From Candidatus Baldrarchaeota archaeon (GTDB lineage: Archaea; Asgardarchaeota; Baldrarchaeia; Baldrarchaeales; DXJG01), in contig DXJG01000009.1 in the NCBI GenBank assembly GCA_019056805.1, positions 1 through 64,000 of the forward strand: a stretch of DNA of 64,000 bases. Direction: 5' to 3'. Positions 18,981-28,377 of this stretch are shown in pieces; position 1 is the first letter of the stretch, and each line of letters begins with the position of its first letter. Made by a program: the position numbers and the translations under genes. Under the pieces are notes generated by a model that did not search any database, was not told where the DNA came from, and saw only the letters and a list, made by a program, of their open reading frames with translations.

Positions 18981-19651
18981 AGGCTCAAATTATCTAATCT
19001 TACTATGTATTTTGGACATACTTTGCCGCTTGATGTAAAACGTACACCTTCCTTTTCTAATAGCTGTCTTTTAACACGAACACCACCTTCTGCAGAGTAT
19101 CCACCAAGCTGACCATCGAAATAAACCACTCTGTGACAAGGTACAGCTAATGGAACTGGGTTTTCTGAAAGAACCTTGGCAACTGCTCTAGAATATTTCT
19201 TTCCCCCTAATAATTCAGCTATATCACCATAAGTGGTCACAAAACCTCTAGGAATTTTCATCGTTAAATATAGAACTTTTTTAGCAAAGAAAGAAAGACC
19301 TTCAAGCGAGATCTCCATTGCAGAAAAGAATGTTTTATTCCCTGTCCAAATAGAATGTAATTTATCTATTATTCTTCTGGCAGTGGATATAAAGTCCTTA
19401 TTCATCATCTGCGGCGAATATTTTGAAACGATTAATCCTTTGAAATTAAAATGAACCTTATTTGCAATTGTGAAGGGGATTTTAACTGTAGACAGTTTCC
19501 TAGAAAGCAGGATGGAAAAAAGTGATTGTAAAGTAGATTTAACATTCAACGAAGGTAAAGTGGAACATACTAACTTAATTTGTTCCGTAAAACCGGCAGA
19601 TACCCATAAATCTTCCCTTTTTTCCAAATAAATATAAACTATTATCTTCAT
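18977..19651 (-). CDS. ogt: O6-alkylguanine-DNA alkyltransferase
   Basis: Suicide DNA-repair protein that moves alkyl groups from O6-guanine to its own cysteine. The active-site motif PCHRVV is followed by GGYSAEGG, and upstream IPRGFVTTYGDIAELLG marks the DNA-binding helix. The N-terminal domain is weakly conserved, as usual. The start ATG 19651 abuts the stop of the upstream TrmB-type gene (TGAATG), and GGGAG lies 4 nt before it, so the two form an operon. Length 224 is slightly above the archaeal norm of about 175. Confidence 0.92.
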   Translation of the reverse strand: MKIIVYIYLEKREDLWVSAGFTEQIKLVCSTLPSLNVKSTLQSLFSILLSRKLSTVKIPFTIANKVHFNFKGLIVSKYSPQMMNKDFISTARRIIDKLHSIWTGNKTFFSAMEISLEGLSFFAKKVLYLTMKIPRGFVTTYGDIAELLGGKKYSRAVAKVLSENPVPLAVPCHRVVYFDGQLGGYSAEGGVRVKRQLLEKEGVRFTSSGKVCPKYIVRLDNLSL

Positions 19652-20425
19652 TCACTCCCTAAATTTAATGGTATCTGGCATATTCCATAAATAATAGAAG
19701 TAATCTCTAGCCAGAGTAGCCAATTCTATGTGTGTACTCCAAATAGCTAATACCGTATTCCTATCTTTTTCAGCCAAAAGTAACATTACCTCGTGATCAT
19801 CCACAATAACTCCTCCGCCATATAGCCGGTCTCTTATCCTAACCTCACCATATCTGTTCAATTTAGATAATATTTCTGGCTTAGAACTGCTAGAAGTTAA
19901 TATTTCAACTTTAATATTTCGAAGCCTTAAACTTCTAAGAGTATCTTCAATTACCTTAACATCTTCGACATTTATTTCGCTCATAGATATCATTACCTTT
20001 TTCTTAGCACCCTCAAACATTTCTGTTATTCTCGCCAAAATGTTTTCGATTCCTCTTATTATGTAAACCTTAGGTCTCTCGATTGACACCTGTTTTTCAT
20101 ATAGGGGCTGTAATCTTTCGATTACAATGTTTTCATAATTTTCTAATTGCTTTTCTAATTCGGTTTTAACAGTTTTGACTGCTTCGGAAGGTGAGTGAGG
20201 CTTATAAAGTTTAGGTCTTCCACTTAAAGCTTCTATCCAACCCTTTTTTTCTAAACGAGTCAAAACTTCATAAATTCTACTATAAGGTATACCTGAAATA
20301 GAGCTAATTTCAGCTGCAGTCATGGAGCCATTTTCTAATAATGTAATATATACCCTTGCCTCATATTCTGTAAGCCCAAGACCCTTTAATGCTTGAAATA
20401 TTTCCATATCTTCCAAGCCAAACAC
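19652..20425 (-). CDS. TrmB-family transcription regulator
   Basis: An N-terminal winged helix-turn-helix of the TrmB type (GLTEYEARVYITLLENG, then ISSISGIPYSRIYEVLTRLEK) is followed by a phospholipase-D-like C-terminal half. Such proteins often sense sugars or metabolites, but no sugar transporter is nearby. It is co-transcribed with ogt, so it may control the alkyltransferase or itself. The start is uncertain: GTG 20425 or ATG 20407, neither with a clear RBS. Confidence 0.85.
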   Translation of the reverse strand: MFGLEDMEIFQALKGLGLTEYEARVYITLLENGSMTAAEISSISGIPYSRIYEVLTRLEKKGWIEALSGRPKLYKPHSPSEAVKTVKTELEKQLENYENIVIERLQPLYEKQVSIERPKVYIIRGIENILARITEMFEGAKKKVMISMSEINVEDVKVIEDTLRSLRLRNIKVEILTSSSSKPEILSKLNRYGEVRIRDRLYGGGVIVDDHEVMLLLAEKDRNTVLAIWSTHIELATLARDYFYYLWNMPDTIKFRE

Positions 20426-20578
20426 CTTAAAACCCTAAACTGCTAAATAAGTGTTGAACTATGATGAGATAACTATACCATATTAACCAATAACTTTATT
20501 CATATACTTTAGAAAACATTACGGTCTTCTAAATCTTAAGGCAAATAACAATTATGTTAAACGATCGGGGTGAGTAGT

Positions 20579-21634
20579 ATGATAGAAGTAGATGGAAGCT
20601 TTGGCGAGGGTGGCGGACAACTATTACGTTACAGTGTTGCTCTCTCAGCAATACTTGGATCTCCAATTAAAGTTTATAATATAAGAGCAAAAAGATCTAA
20701 TCCAGGTCTTCGTCCTCAACATATGACTGCTGTAAAGCTTATAGCTTCTATAGTTGATGCAGAAGTTGAAGGATTAAAAGTCGGGTCAACGTCTATTATA
20801 TTTAAGCCTAAGACCCCACCTAAAGGTGGAAATTACAATATGAATATTGGAACTGCTGGAAGCATATCCCTTGTTCTTCAAGCTTCGCTTCCAGTCTTAA
20901 CCTTCGCTACCAATACAGTAACGCTTAGATTAATTGGTGGAACCTCTGTTAGGTGGAGTCCTCCAGTACCATATCTTAAGGAAGTACTTCTTCCATTGCT
21001 CAAAAAAATGGGTGTTAAAGCGGAAGTTAGGATTTTAAAGAGAGGATTTTATCCACAGGGTGGAGGTCTTGTAGAAGTACAAGTTGAACCTGTAGATTTT
21101 CTTTCTCCAATTAGATTAGAAACGTTTAGCGAAATTAGAGAAATCAAGGGAATTTCTTATTGTTCTAATTTACCTTCTCATGTCGCCATCCGACAAGCAA
21201 ATAGTGCAAAAGAAGTTTTGAGAAAAGCTGGATATGAAAATGTGGAAATTGAAATAGATATCAAAACTCCAAGCCCAAGCAGGGGAAGTGGCATAGTTCT
21301 ATGGGCGTTAACAGATACTGGTATTGCTGGTGGGGACGCTATTGGAGAACGCGGCAAGAGAGCAGAAATAGTTGGACAAGAAGCAGCCGAAAAGTTGATC
21401 AAAGCTTTGAGAAGCAAAGTTCCTGTTGACGACCACGCATTAGACAACCTTATTATCTATATGTCATTGGCAAAAGGAGAATCTTACATATTTGCTAGAG
21501 AATTAACCTCCCATGCCAAAACAGCAATGAAACTTTGTGAAGACATTACTGGAGCAAAATTTAGTGTCGAAAAAGAAGAAGATCACATAAAAATATTTTG
21601 CAAAGGAATCGGAGTGACAAGAAAAGTTAAATAA
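20579..21634 (+). CDS. rtcA: RNA 3'-terminal phosphate cyclase
   Basis: Converts 3'-phosphate ends of RNA to 2',3'-cyclic phosphates using ATP through an enzyme-AMP intermediate. Typical stretches are MIEVDGSFGEGGGQLLRYS at the start, NPGLRPQH, GTAGSI, and DDHALDNLIIYMSLA holding the catalytic His. ATG 20579 is chosen, since family members begin MIExDGS and GGGGTG lies just upstream; a GTG at 20570 is less likely. The MJ1316/DUF504 gene nearby is also linked to cyclic RNA ends. Confidence 0.95.
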   Translation: MIEVDGSFGEGGGQLLRYSVALSAILGSPIKVYNIRAKRSNPGLRPQHMTAVKLIASIVDAEVEGLKVGSTSIIFKPKTPPKGGNYNMNIGTAGSISLVLQASLPVLTFATNTVTLRLIGGTSVRWSPPVPYLKEVLLPLLKKMGVKAEVRILKRGFYPQGGGLVEVQVEPVDFLSPIRLETFSEIREIKGISYCSNLPSHVAIRQANSAKEVLRKAGYENVEIEIDIKTPSPSRGSGIVLWALTDTGIAGGDAIGERGKRAEIVGQEAAEKLIKALRSKVPVDDHALDNLIIYMSLAKGESYIFARELTSHAKTAMKLCEDITGAKFSVEKEEDHIKIFCKGIGVTRKVK

Positions 21635-21681
21635 GGAGCGATCAGAACTTATAACATAAGATTGATGTGTTCTTCTAGTTT

Positions 21682-22683
21682 TTAAGAGGACTTCTCAAAA
21701 AAGGATCGGAATTTTTCTATTAATTCTTTTATTCCTATTCCTTTTAGAGCAGCCATTTCTATAACATCATCTCCAACTACCTTTTTTGCTTTCTCTAACA
21801 TTTCTGGCGGAGAAACATCTACTTTGTTTATTGTGGGTATTATCGGTATGTTAAAAGATTTCTTAATATCATTATAAAGGGAAAGCTGCATATCCAAAGA
21901 ATAACCGCACGTTTCGGAAGGATCTACCATAAAAACTATTAGATCTGCTACGTGACGAAGCGCCATAATTGCCTGCAGTTCTATTCTATTTCTTTCAGTT
22001 AAAGGACGATCTAAGAGTCCCGGAGTATCCAAAATTTGATACACTCTACCATTCAACTTAATATGTCCTAGTATGAGCGTTTTTGTAGTAAATGGATATG
22101 TTGCTATCTCAGGTTTTGCTGTTGAAACAACCCTTACTAAAGTGCTTTTTCCCACATTAGGCGGTCCAGCAACTACTATTGTTGGCATATCAGGATCTAT
22201 TGAAGGCAATCTTTTAAGCTTCGATCTAGCATCCTCTAGAAAAATAAGTCTTTCATTTAATTTTTTTACAAACGAAGCTATTCTCCCATATGCAGCTTTT
22301 CTCTCTTTTGCCGCTTCATTCGGATCGTTCGCTCTTCTTATCCTTCTTATATGTTCAGTTGCTATTTTCATGATAACCCTTGCAGCTCCCCGTAGTGATG
22401 CTAAATATTTTTTTAAATTATCTACGCCAACAAGTACATCCGTTAAATCCCTGTAGAATGGATGAAGATCATTTATTTTTGGAAATTGTTTTACAATATT
22501 GTTAAATCTAGCGTAGAGAAACTGAGCTACCTTTCTTACTCTTGCTTCTTCCCTTCTTTTAGCCTTTAACAATGGTGGCAATTTTTGTGGAAGCGAAATT
22601 TCTACTTTTGATGCTCTACGAAAAGCCATGTCTATAAATTTATCAGCGTCCTGTATAGGTTTAATTCTAGTAAATGGATTCAT
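21682..22683 (-). CDS. Nog1-like GTPase (ribosome biogenesis)
   Basis: OBG/Nog1 family GTPase that assists large-subunit assembly. A helical N-terminal domain (FYRDLTDVLVGVDNLKKYL) comes before the G domain, with G1 GPPNVGKSTL, a G2-region TYPFTTKTL, G3 DTPGLLDRP and G4 NKVD. Length 334 matches archaeal Nog1. ATG 22683 (MNPF) is taken as start. The gene overlaps the 3' end of the upstream DUF504 gene by 17 bp, so the two are coupled. Confidence 0.92.
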   Translation of the reverse strand: MNPFTRIKPIQDADKFIDMAFRRASKVEISLPQKLPPLLKAKRREEARVRKVAQFLYARFNNIVKQFPKINDLHPFYRDLTDVLVGVDNLKKYLASLRGAARVIMKIATEHIRRIRRANDPNEAAKERKAAYGRIASFVKKLNERLIFLEDARSKLKRLPSIDPDMPTIVVAGPPNVGKSTLVRVVSTAKPEIATYPFTTKTLILGHIKLNGRVYQILDTPGLLDRPLTERNRIELQAIMALRHVADLIVFMVDPSETCGYSLDMQLSLYNDIKKSFNIPIIPTINKVDVSPPEMLEKAKKVVGDDVIEMAALKGIGIKELIEKFRSFFEKSS

Positions 22684-22951
22684 GTTCTCCACTCTTCCTT
22701 TTTGACCACAATATTTCTCCAGTCTTCTTATTTTTGATCTCTAATATTCTGTGAAAGGGAATATACGTTTCTTCCCCTATTTCATTTATGTAAATAAATG
22801 CAGACGATTTTACTTCCTTAATCATCATCATTGAAATCGTTTTTTGATCTTGATAAGCCCCTCTATGTATAAAAGTTATCTCATAATCTCCTATGTTCTT
22901 CTTTTCATCAGGATCCCACAAGATCTTGTTAAAAATTTCCTTAATCTTCAT
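22667..22951 (-). CDS. DUF504/MJ1316-type small protein
   Basis: A 94-residue protein with the UPF0248 pattern: MKIKEIFNKILWDP at the start, DYEITFIHRGA, then YIPFHRILEI. The domain has been proposed to recognise 2',3'-cyclic RNA ends. ATG 22951 follows GAAGAGAAAAGG-type purines; an ATG 21 bp upstream is possible. Its location next to nog1, with rtcA just beyond, fits an RNA-end role, but that is inference. Confidence 0.85.
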   Translation of the reverse strand: MKIKEIFNKILWDPDEKKNIGDYEITFIHRGAYQDQKTISMMMIKEVKSSAFIYINEIGEETYIPFHRILEIKNKKTGEILWSKRKSGEHESIY

Positions 22952-23202
22952 TTTTCCTTTTCTTCTCTTCAACTAAACGAATCCCACCAAAATATGTTTT
23001 TCATCAAATTATAACGAATTAAATCTTTTTATGTTCCAAATGGGACCTTGGTTTATGAAAGTTTTCATGAAACTCGCCTTTCATTAATGTTAGCTAAGTT
23101 TGTGAAGCAGGGTTTAGTACTCATTTGAAATATCATTTATAATTAACCATTCTATCAATATTGATAAAAATTCTTAATAACTCATGTTATCGGGGTTACT
23201 TT

Positions 23203-24444
23203 ATGGTCACTCTACTACTAAGATATACAAAGTGGAACAAATATTCATTTGCCGCACTAGTAGGAGCCCTAGAAGCAGATAGTAGATTTAAGAATTTAAA
23301 AATTTCTTTTTTGAAAAATATAATTCAAGATATTCAACAAGTATTAGATAATGAAGAGTTATGTGTAGTTGCTTATTCACTCCTTTCTTCTCACTTTCTT
23401 AGTATGCAAAGAGAAGTTAAGGAGATTAAAGAAAAATTCGAAGGAAATGTATTTTTAGTTGCTGGTGGACCTCATGCTACAGCCCGTCCTAAACAAGTTT
23501 TGGAAGCTGGATTTGATGCTGTTATAATTGGTGAAGGAGAAAAAAGTTTTCCAGAGTTGCTTTACAGAATAGTTAAAGGATATGAATGGAATGATATACC
23601 CGGTGTAGCCTTCTTTGATCCATCTAGTAATTTTCATGTGAATCCTCCACAAAGAATAGATAATTTAGATGATTTTCCACCTTTTTCTCTTAGATATAGT
23701 TTATTTTCTCCTATTGAAATTAGTAGAGGATGTCCTTTCGGTTGTAAGATGTGTCAGACTCCTCGAATTTTTGGTTTTAAAATGAGACATAGAAGTATAG
23801 ATTGTATTGTTAAATGGGCTAAAATCGCTGTTAAACGCGGCTATGATAAAATGTGGTTTATTTCCCCGAATTCTTTTGCCTATGGAAGTGTCACTGGTAA
23901 AGAATTGAAAATTGAAAAAATTGAGAAGTTGCTTAAAGCGATTTCGGAAATAAATAAGCTTGAAGGCATATATTTTGGTACTTTTCCTTCTGAGGTTAGA
24001 CCCGAATTTGTCACAAAAGAAGTTTTAGATGTGGTTTCTAAATATGTTTCTAACGATAGAATCATTATTGGTGCTCAAAGTGGAAGTCAGAGAATTTTGA
24101 ATATAATTAATAGAGGGCATACCATTGATGATGTTTATCTAGCCATAGATAATCTTCTTGATTACGGATTTATTCCTGATGTAGATCTTATTTTTGGCTT
24201 TCCCTTCGAAAGTGATGAAGACAGAAAGTTAACTCTCAAGATGACTAGATATTTGATTAGCAAGGGATGCAGAATTCATGCACATGTTTTTATGCCTCTT
24301 CCTGGTACTCCTTTCGAAAATTTTCCTCCTGGTAAACTCGATAATAAGACAAAAAAAGTTCTAGGTGATTTAGCAAGAAGGGGGCTATTGTACGGGTCTT
24401 GGGCCACCCAAGAAAAACTTGCAGAAATCTTATCTAGACTTTAG
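23203..24444 (+). CDS. B12-binding/radical-SAM protein (MJ1487-like)
   Basis: A B12-binding-like N-terminal domain (VAGGPHATARPKQVLEAGFD, then IIGEGEKSFPEL) precedes a radical-SAM core with SRGCPFGCKMCQTP. This is the archaeal TIGR04013-type family, whose substrate is unknown to me. The length of 413 residues fits. ATG 23203 is chosen because upstream in-frame codons carry no family sequence. It stands alone between unrelated genes. Methylation or methylthiolation chemistry is possible but unproven. Confidence 0.85.
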   Translation: MVTLLLRYTKWNKYSFAALVGALEADSRFKNLKISFLKNIIQDIQQVLDNEELCVVAYSLLSSHFLSMQREVKEIKEKFEGNVFLVAGGPHATARPKQVLEAGFDAVIIGEGEKSFPELLYRIVKGYEWNDIPGVAFFDPSSNFHVNPPQRIDNLDDFPPFSLRYSLFSPIEISRGCPFGCKMCQTPRIFGFKMRHRSIDCIVKWAKIAVKRGYDKMWFISPNSFAYGSVTGKELKIEKIEKLLKAISEINKLEGIYFGTFPSEVRPEFVTKEVLDVVSKYVSNDRIIIGAQSGSQRILNIINRGHTIDDVYLAIDNLLDYGFIPDVDLIFGFPFESDEDRKLTLKMTRYLISKGCRIHAHVFMPLPGTPFENFPPGKLDNKTKKVLGDLARRGLLYGSWATQEKLAEILSRL

Positions 24445-24505
24445 TAAAGGTTAACTTAAATGTCTAAATATTGATTATAGTTTATGGGTGTGGGAGAGGT
24501 TTTCT

Positions 24506-25138
24506 ATGCTCAACAATATTATTAGTAAAATTAGGAAAGTACTTGATGAAAAAGATCAGGTGAGAGAGAGCACTCTGAAAATCACTAGAGAAGTTGTTAG
24601 ATTGTCAAGTGAGGCTATTAGATCCCTTCACAGGGGGGATTTTCAAACCGCAGAAAACCTGATTAAAGAAATAAAAATAATGCTTGAAAACCTAGCATCA
24701 GAGTTAAAAGAGCATCCTGAGATCTATTTTAGTGGATATGTTTATTCTGCCTATCAGGAATATGTCGAAGCAGCTGTACTTTCGTCAATTTTAAAAGGAG
24801 ATAAAATACCGTCACCTGAGGATCTAAAAACTCCTTATGTTCCTTATCTTTTAGGGCTTGGTGACGTGGTTGGTGAACTTAGGAGACAGCTTCTCGATGC
24901 CATACGAAAAGATCAGCTAGAAAAAGGAGAATTCTTCTTAGGGGTTATAGAAGAAATTTACGAGGCTTTATCAACTTTAGGCTATCCTAATGCTATTGTT
25001 CCAGGCTTAAGACATAAATGCGACGTTGCACGAAGCATATTAGAAAAGGCTCGTGGAGATCTTACGAATGCCATACATAGAGAGAGACTTCTCAAGGGAA
25101 TAAAATCCCTCGCAGAAAAACTGAATGTACAATCCTAA
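24506..25138 (+). CDS. Translin-family RNA/DNA-binding protein
   Basis: All-helical protein of the translin/TRAX family, which in eukaryotes binds single-stranded nucleic acid and, as C3PO, cleaves RNA. The stretch YVEAAVLSSILKGDKIPSPE and a GLGDVVGELRRQLLDAI helix are diagnostic for archaeal members. ATG 24506 is preferred because GGGAGAGG lies 6 nt upstream; a GTG at 24488 is possible. Length 210 is normal. Whether the acidic RNase residues of TRAX are conserved could not be judged here. Confidence 0.9.
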   Translation: MLNNIISKIRKVLDEKDQVRESTLKITREVVRLSSEAIRSLHRGDFQTAENLIKEIKIMLENLASELKEHPEIYFSGYVYSAYQEYVEAAVLSSILKGDKIPSPEDLKTPYVPYLLGLGDVVGELRRQLLDAIRKDQLEKGEFFLGVIEEIYEALSTLGYPNAIVPGLRHKCDVARSILEKARGDLTNAIHRERLLKGIKSLAEKLNVQS

Positions 25139-25240
25139 GTGTGCAACAAGCTTAAGTTTCTACATTAATTATTTATTTTAAAAGACATTAATTCCAACAT
25201 AAGTTTCCTTCTCCTCCGACGACTGCTCTATGGTGATTTT

Positions 25241-25909
25241 ATGAAAACTAGATTTTTCTCTATTGAAAGAGCTAGAAAAGCTCAACGATTACTTGCAAAG
25301 ATGGTTATTGAAAAAAATAACTTTCCCTATCCTCCTAGAACTGTTGGTGGGGTTGATGTTGCTTACGTAGGTGATTATGCTATAGCAGCAGTGGTTGTCA
25401 TGGATTATAACACTTTAGAAGTTAAAGAAAAAGCCGTGAACGTAGTTAAAGTTAAATTTCCATATGTCCCAACGCTTTTATCATTTAGAGAATGTTACCC
25501 GATGATAAAGGCTATAAAAAAACTTAAAGAACTACCTGATATTCTTATGGTTGATGCTCAAGGAAGACTTCATCCCTTTAGACTTGGCGCTGCAAGCCAC
25601 CTAGGAGTTGTACTTGACATTCCAACGATAGGTGTAGCCAAAAAACTACTTTGCGGCAATATCGGAGAAAGAACAAATAATTGGGCTCCAATCTATGACA
25701 AAGGTGAACTTATAGGAGCAGCGGTGTGGACCAAAAAGAATACAAAACCAATATTCGTTAGCGTCGGACATCGTGTAACGCTTAAGACAGCTATTGAAAT
25801 TACAATTAACACGTGCAAGAAATACAAGCTACCCGAGCCAATCAGACAAGCTCATATTGCTGCAACACTGGAAAGAAGATTAATCAAGGAAGGTGTTGAA
25901 CTTGGATGA
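25241..25909 (+). CDS. nfi: Endonuclease V
   Basis: Deaminated-base repair endonuclease that nicks one nucleotide 3' of deoxyinosine. The catalytic Asp is in VGGVDVAYVGD. PYVPTLLSFRE and VDAQGRLHPFRLGAASHLGV are the other family blocks. Length 222 is standard. Its 3' end overlaps the ribK start region, with ribK's RBS inside nfi, so the two are likely co-expressed. Confidence 0.95.
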   Translation: MKTRFFSIERARKAQRLLAKMVIEKNNFPYPPRTVGGVDVAYVGDYAIAAVVVMDYNTLEVKEKAVNVVKVKFPYVPTLLSFRECYPMIKAIKKLKELPDILMVDAQGRLHPFRLGAASHLGVVLDIPTIGVAKKLLCGNIGERTNNWAPIYDKGELIGAAVWTKKNTKPIFVSVGHRVTLKTAIEITINTCKKYKLPEPIRQAHIAATLERRLIKEGVELG

Positions 25910-26582
25910 CAAACTTTGGTATACCCTTTTCCTATTAGCTAGGAAAGGTGCGGTTAAAAATCCCGTTGAAATTTCATCAACAAGATTCTGCGAGGAGTTA
26001 AATGTAAGTCAACAAACAGCCTCTAGGCGTTTACAAGAGTTAGAAAAACTAGGGTACATAACAAGAGAAATTAAAAGACAAGGACAACTAATAAAAATTA
26101 CTGAAAAAGGTGTAAACATTTTAAAAGAATTATATTATGGTTTAAGAGCGATATTTGAGGAAAAACCAACAATAGTAAAGTTAGAAGGGGAAGTATTTAC
26201 TGGTCTTGGTGAAGGACGTTTTTATCTCTCACTAGAGAAGTATAGAAAACAAATCTTAGAAAAACTGGGCTTCCTGCCATATCCTGGAACACTTAATTTG
26301 AAATTAAAAAACAAAGTGGACCTAGAAACCAGGAAGATGTTAAAATCTTTTTCCGGAATCAGGATAAAAGGATTCAAAAACGATTTAAGAACCTATGGGG
26401 ATGCTATTTGTTATCCAGTGCTTATTAATGAAAAAATTTCAGGAGCAATTATATTTGCACAGAGAACTCACTACGGAGATGATGTTTTGGAAATCATAGC
26501 TCCTGTATGCCTTAGAGAAACCCTAAAATTAAACGACGGCGACACCGTGGTTCTAACAGTAGATTTAAGACAATTATATTAA
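25902..26582 (+). CDS. ribK: CTP-dependent riboflavin kinase with N-terminal HTH
   Basis: Archaeal RibK makes FMN from riboflavin with CTP. An N-terminal winged helix (FCEELNVSQQTASRRLQELEKLGY, given in part) of about 80 residues comes before the kinase domain, with GEVFTGLGEGRFYLSL and FLPYPGTLNLKL. The HTH may bind DNA and regulate riboflavin genes, as proposed for such fusions. Start taken as TTG 25902, 9 nt after AAGGAAGG; GTG 25893 is an alternative. It converges with ribL, and the 3' ends overlap by 4 bp. Confidence 0.9.
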   Translation: MDDKLWYTLFLLARKGAVKNPVEISSTRFCEELNVSQQTASRRLQELEKLGYITREIKRQGQLIKITEKGVNILKELYYGLRAIFEEKPTIVKLEGEVFTGLGEGRFYLSLEKYRKQILEKLGFLPYPGTLNLKLKNKVDLETRKMLKSFSGIRIKGFKNDLRTYGDAICYPVLINEKISGAIIFAQRTHYGDDVLEIIAPVCLRETLKLNDGDTVVLTVDLRQLY

Positions 26583-27229
26583 ATATCAAGAGTATGAAAT
26601 ACTTCGTTAATCTTTTTAATTATTTTTGAAGTTTTTGCAAGGGGAGAAGAATCCCATACTTTAAGTCTTATTACTTTACAATGAAGATCATGCTTCTTTA
26701 AGTCTTCTTCTAATTTTCTTTTATTTACCGGCTGATCTCTTCCAAGGGCAATCAAATCTGGTTTCACTTTTCTAATTGGTTCTAAAAAGTCTTTTTCTGA
26801 TCCTAAAATTGCAAGATCGACTGGTTTAAGTGCCTGAACAATAATCTTTCGTTGATTCTCTGGTATTACTGGTAAACGACCCTTTACTTTTTCAACGGTT
26901 TTATCCCTAGCTACTATAACTACGAGAAGGTCCCCACGCTTTTTCGCTTCTTCCAAAGTTCTTATATGCCCCGTATGAATGATATCATATGTACCAGCTG
27001 TTAAAATAACTTTGAATTGTTTTCTTCCACGGTCATCTATGATGTATTTTGCTTTTCTTTTCTCGCTTTTACCTAAACTTTTAATATAGCCGGCTGCATG
27101 AAGTTTTTTTAAAATTGCAGAAGTTCTGCTATAACTTTTTCCTAACAGCTTTGATAAGCTTTCAATCGTAAAGAAACCATGTTTAAGTTGAAGGAGATAC
27201 GCGGTTTTTAAAATATCTCTTGTCTTCAT
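26579..27229 (-). CDS. ribL: Archaeal FAD synthetase with N-terminal winged helix
   Basis: Cytidylyltransferase-type enzyme that turns FMN into FAD. The HxGH motif is in TAGTYDIIHTGHIRTLEEAKKR, and the ribL-type motif ENQRKIIVQALKPVD follows. About 70 residues of winged helix precede the catalytic domain (LSKLLGKSYSRTSAILKKL), which most RibL proteins lack. ATG 27229 is supported by GAGAGGT 7 nt upstream. It is the next enzyme after RibK in the same pathway and is convergent with it. Confidence 0.88.
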   Translation of the reverse strand: MKTRDILKTAYLLQLKHGFFTIESLSKLLGKSYSRTSAILKKLHAAGYIKSLGKSEKRKAKYIIDDRGRKQFKVILTAGTYDIIHTGHIRTLEEAKKRGDLLVVIVARDKTVEKVKGRLPVIPENQRKIIVQALKPVDLAILGSEKDFLEPIRKVKPDLIALGRDQPVNKRKLEEDLKKHDLHCKVIRLKVWDSSPLAKTSKIIKKINEVFHTLDI

Positions 27230-27279
27230 ATTTTCTACCTCTCGGTGGGATTCTCTCTGCAATCTAAGTTCCATGGACT

Positions 27280-27999
27280 TTAAACATACATTGGTAAGGA
27301 TCCTGGTTCCTTTTGTACTTTTTCCTCTTGTTCTTTAAGTTGAGCTATTTCTTGTTCTATTTGTTTAGCATCTTTAATAAGCTGTTCTGTCGGAACATTA
27401 AGATTATAAAATCGATTAATTACTTCTATAGCTGTCGCAGCAGCCATCGGATCCGGTCTCCCTCTCTGCGCATACGGTAGTAAGGCAATAGCAGGAAATT
27501 CTTTAATCTCATAGTAGGCTAAAAGAGCTGCTAAAGGACCTACAACATACAGATTTTTATCTAACCTCTTTAATTCCATCTTTTTGTCATTTGATTTGAA
27601 GCTTGATGTAGGAACAACTCTTAATTTTTCTTCTCCTGTCTTTAATTTAATATCTAAACCACCTATTAAAATGGCTTCCTTAAATCGATTTTTAACGGTC
27701 CATTCGGCTAAAATTTTCATTAGAATATTTTGTTCAGATGGAGCTGGTTGAAATCTCGGAAGAAACAACACAATATCCTTATACATGAACAACTCATAAG
27801 GAGTAAGCACTCTTTGGTCATCGAGAGAAACTATCGGCGGATATTGTTCCGTTGTAATGTAACCTATAAGTTCAGCTTTAGTAGATTCTATCATATGGTT
27901 TACTGCAATATACCCGGTATAACCGATACCGTGGAAGCCAGTTATAAAAACGCTGTTTTCTAAGTCAACCTTTTTCTTTAATATAATATCTATATTCAA
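27280..27999 (-). CDS. PAC2-family (proteasome assembly chaperone-like) protein
   Basis: PAC2-fold protein with FITGFHGIGYTGYIAVNHMI near the start, VPTSSF in the middle, GPLAALLAYYE and the GRPDPMAAATAIEVIN block near the C-terminus. Archaeal members are ATP-grasp-linked or proteasome-assembly-like proteins. A Lys/Glu-rich coiled tail follows. TTG 27999 is chosen since GAGGTGA lies 5 nt before it; the GTG at 28008 falls inside that RBS. Linked with a PRC-barrel gene 14 bp upstream. Confidence 0.88.
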   Translation of the reverse strand: MNIDIILKKKVDLENSVFITGFHGIGYTGYIAVNHMIESTKAELIGYITTEQYPPIVSLDDQRVLTPYELFMYKDIVLFLPRFQPAPSEQNILMKILAEWTVKNRFKEAILIGGLDIKLKTGEEKLRVVPTSSFKSNDKKMELKRLDKNLYVVGPLAALLAYYEIKEFPAIALLPYAQRGRPDPMAAATAIEVINRFYNLNVPTEQLIKDAKQIEQEIAQLKEQEEKVQKEPGSLPMYV

Positions 28000-28013
28000 T
28001 TTTATCACCTCAT

Positions 28014-28301
28014 CTAAGTTGTATAACGCCGTGCACGTATTAACAGAACCTTTAATTTTCTTTCATTCAAAAATATAAAATCCGCGTTTATTTTTATGGC
28101 TGAAAATGGAACAGCGACGCATCCATTTTCATCCATTGGTAACTTATTTAACAATTCACTAAGCTTATTTGGTTTAATAAGCACACCAACTATCTTTCCA
28201 TCTTCTTTTTTAACTAAAAGATCTACAACATCGCCTATTTTTTCCATTTTCTCATTCTTTACTGGCAGATCCAAAAGTTTTGAAAATGATATCTCACTCA
28301 A
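28014..28301 (-). CDS. PRC-barrel domain protein
   Basis: A 95-residue PRC-barrel protein (SKLLDLPVKNEKMEKIGDVV, then VPFSAIKINADFIFL). Small PRC-barrel proteins occur next to various archaeal genes and have a structural or RNA-associated role. In Haloarchaea a PRC-barrel protein (CdpA/B type) acts in cell division, but this one is not assigned. Start is TTG 28301 behind GGTGAAGTGG. It probably forms an operon with the PAC2 gene. Confidence 0.82.
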   Translation of the reverse strand: MSEISFSKLLDLPVKNEKMEKIGDVVDLLVKKEDGKIVGVLIKPNKLSELLNKLPMDENGCVAVPFSAIKINADFIFLNERKLKVLLIRARRYTT

Positions 28302-28377
28302 ACCACTTCACCTTACTGAAAAACATTTCAAAATATTATTAAAGTTTGAGTATAAACTAGACACCTAGGTGAGTTTA

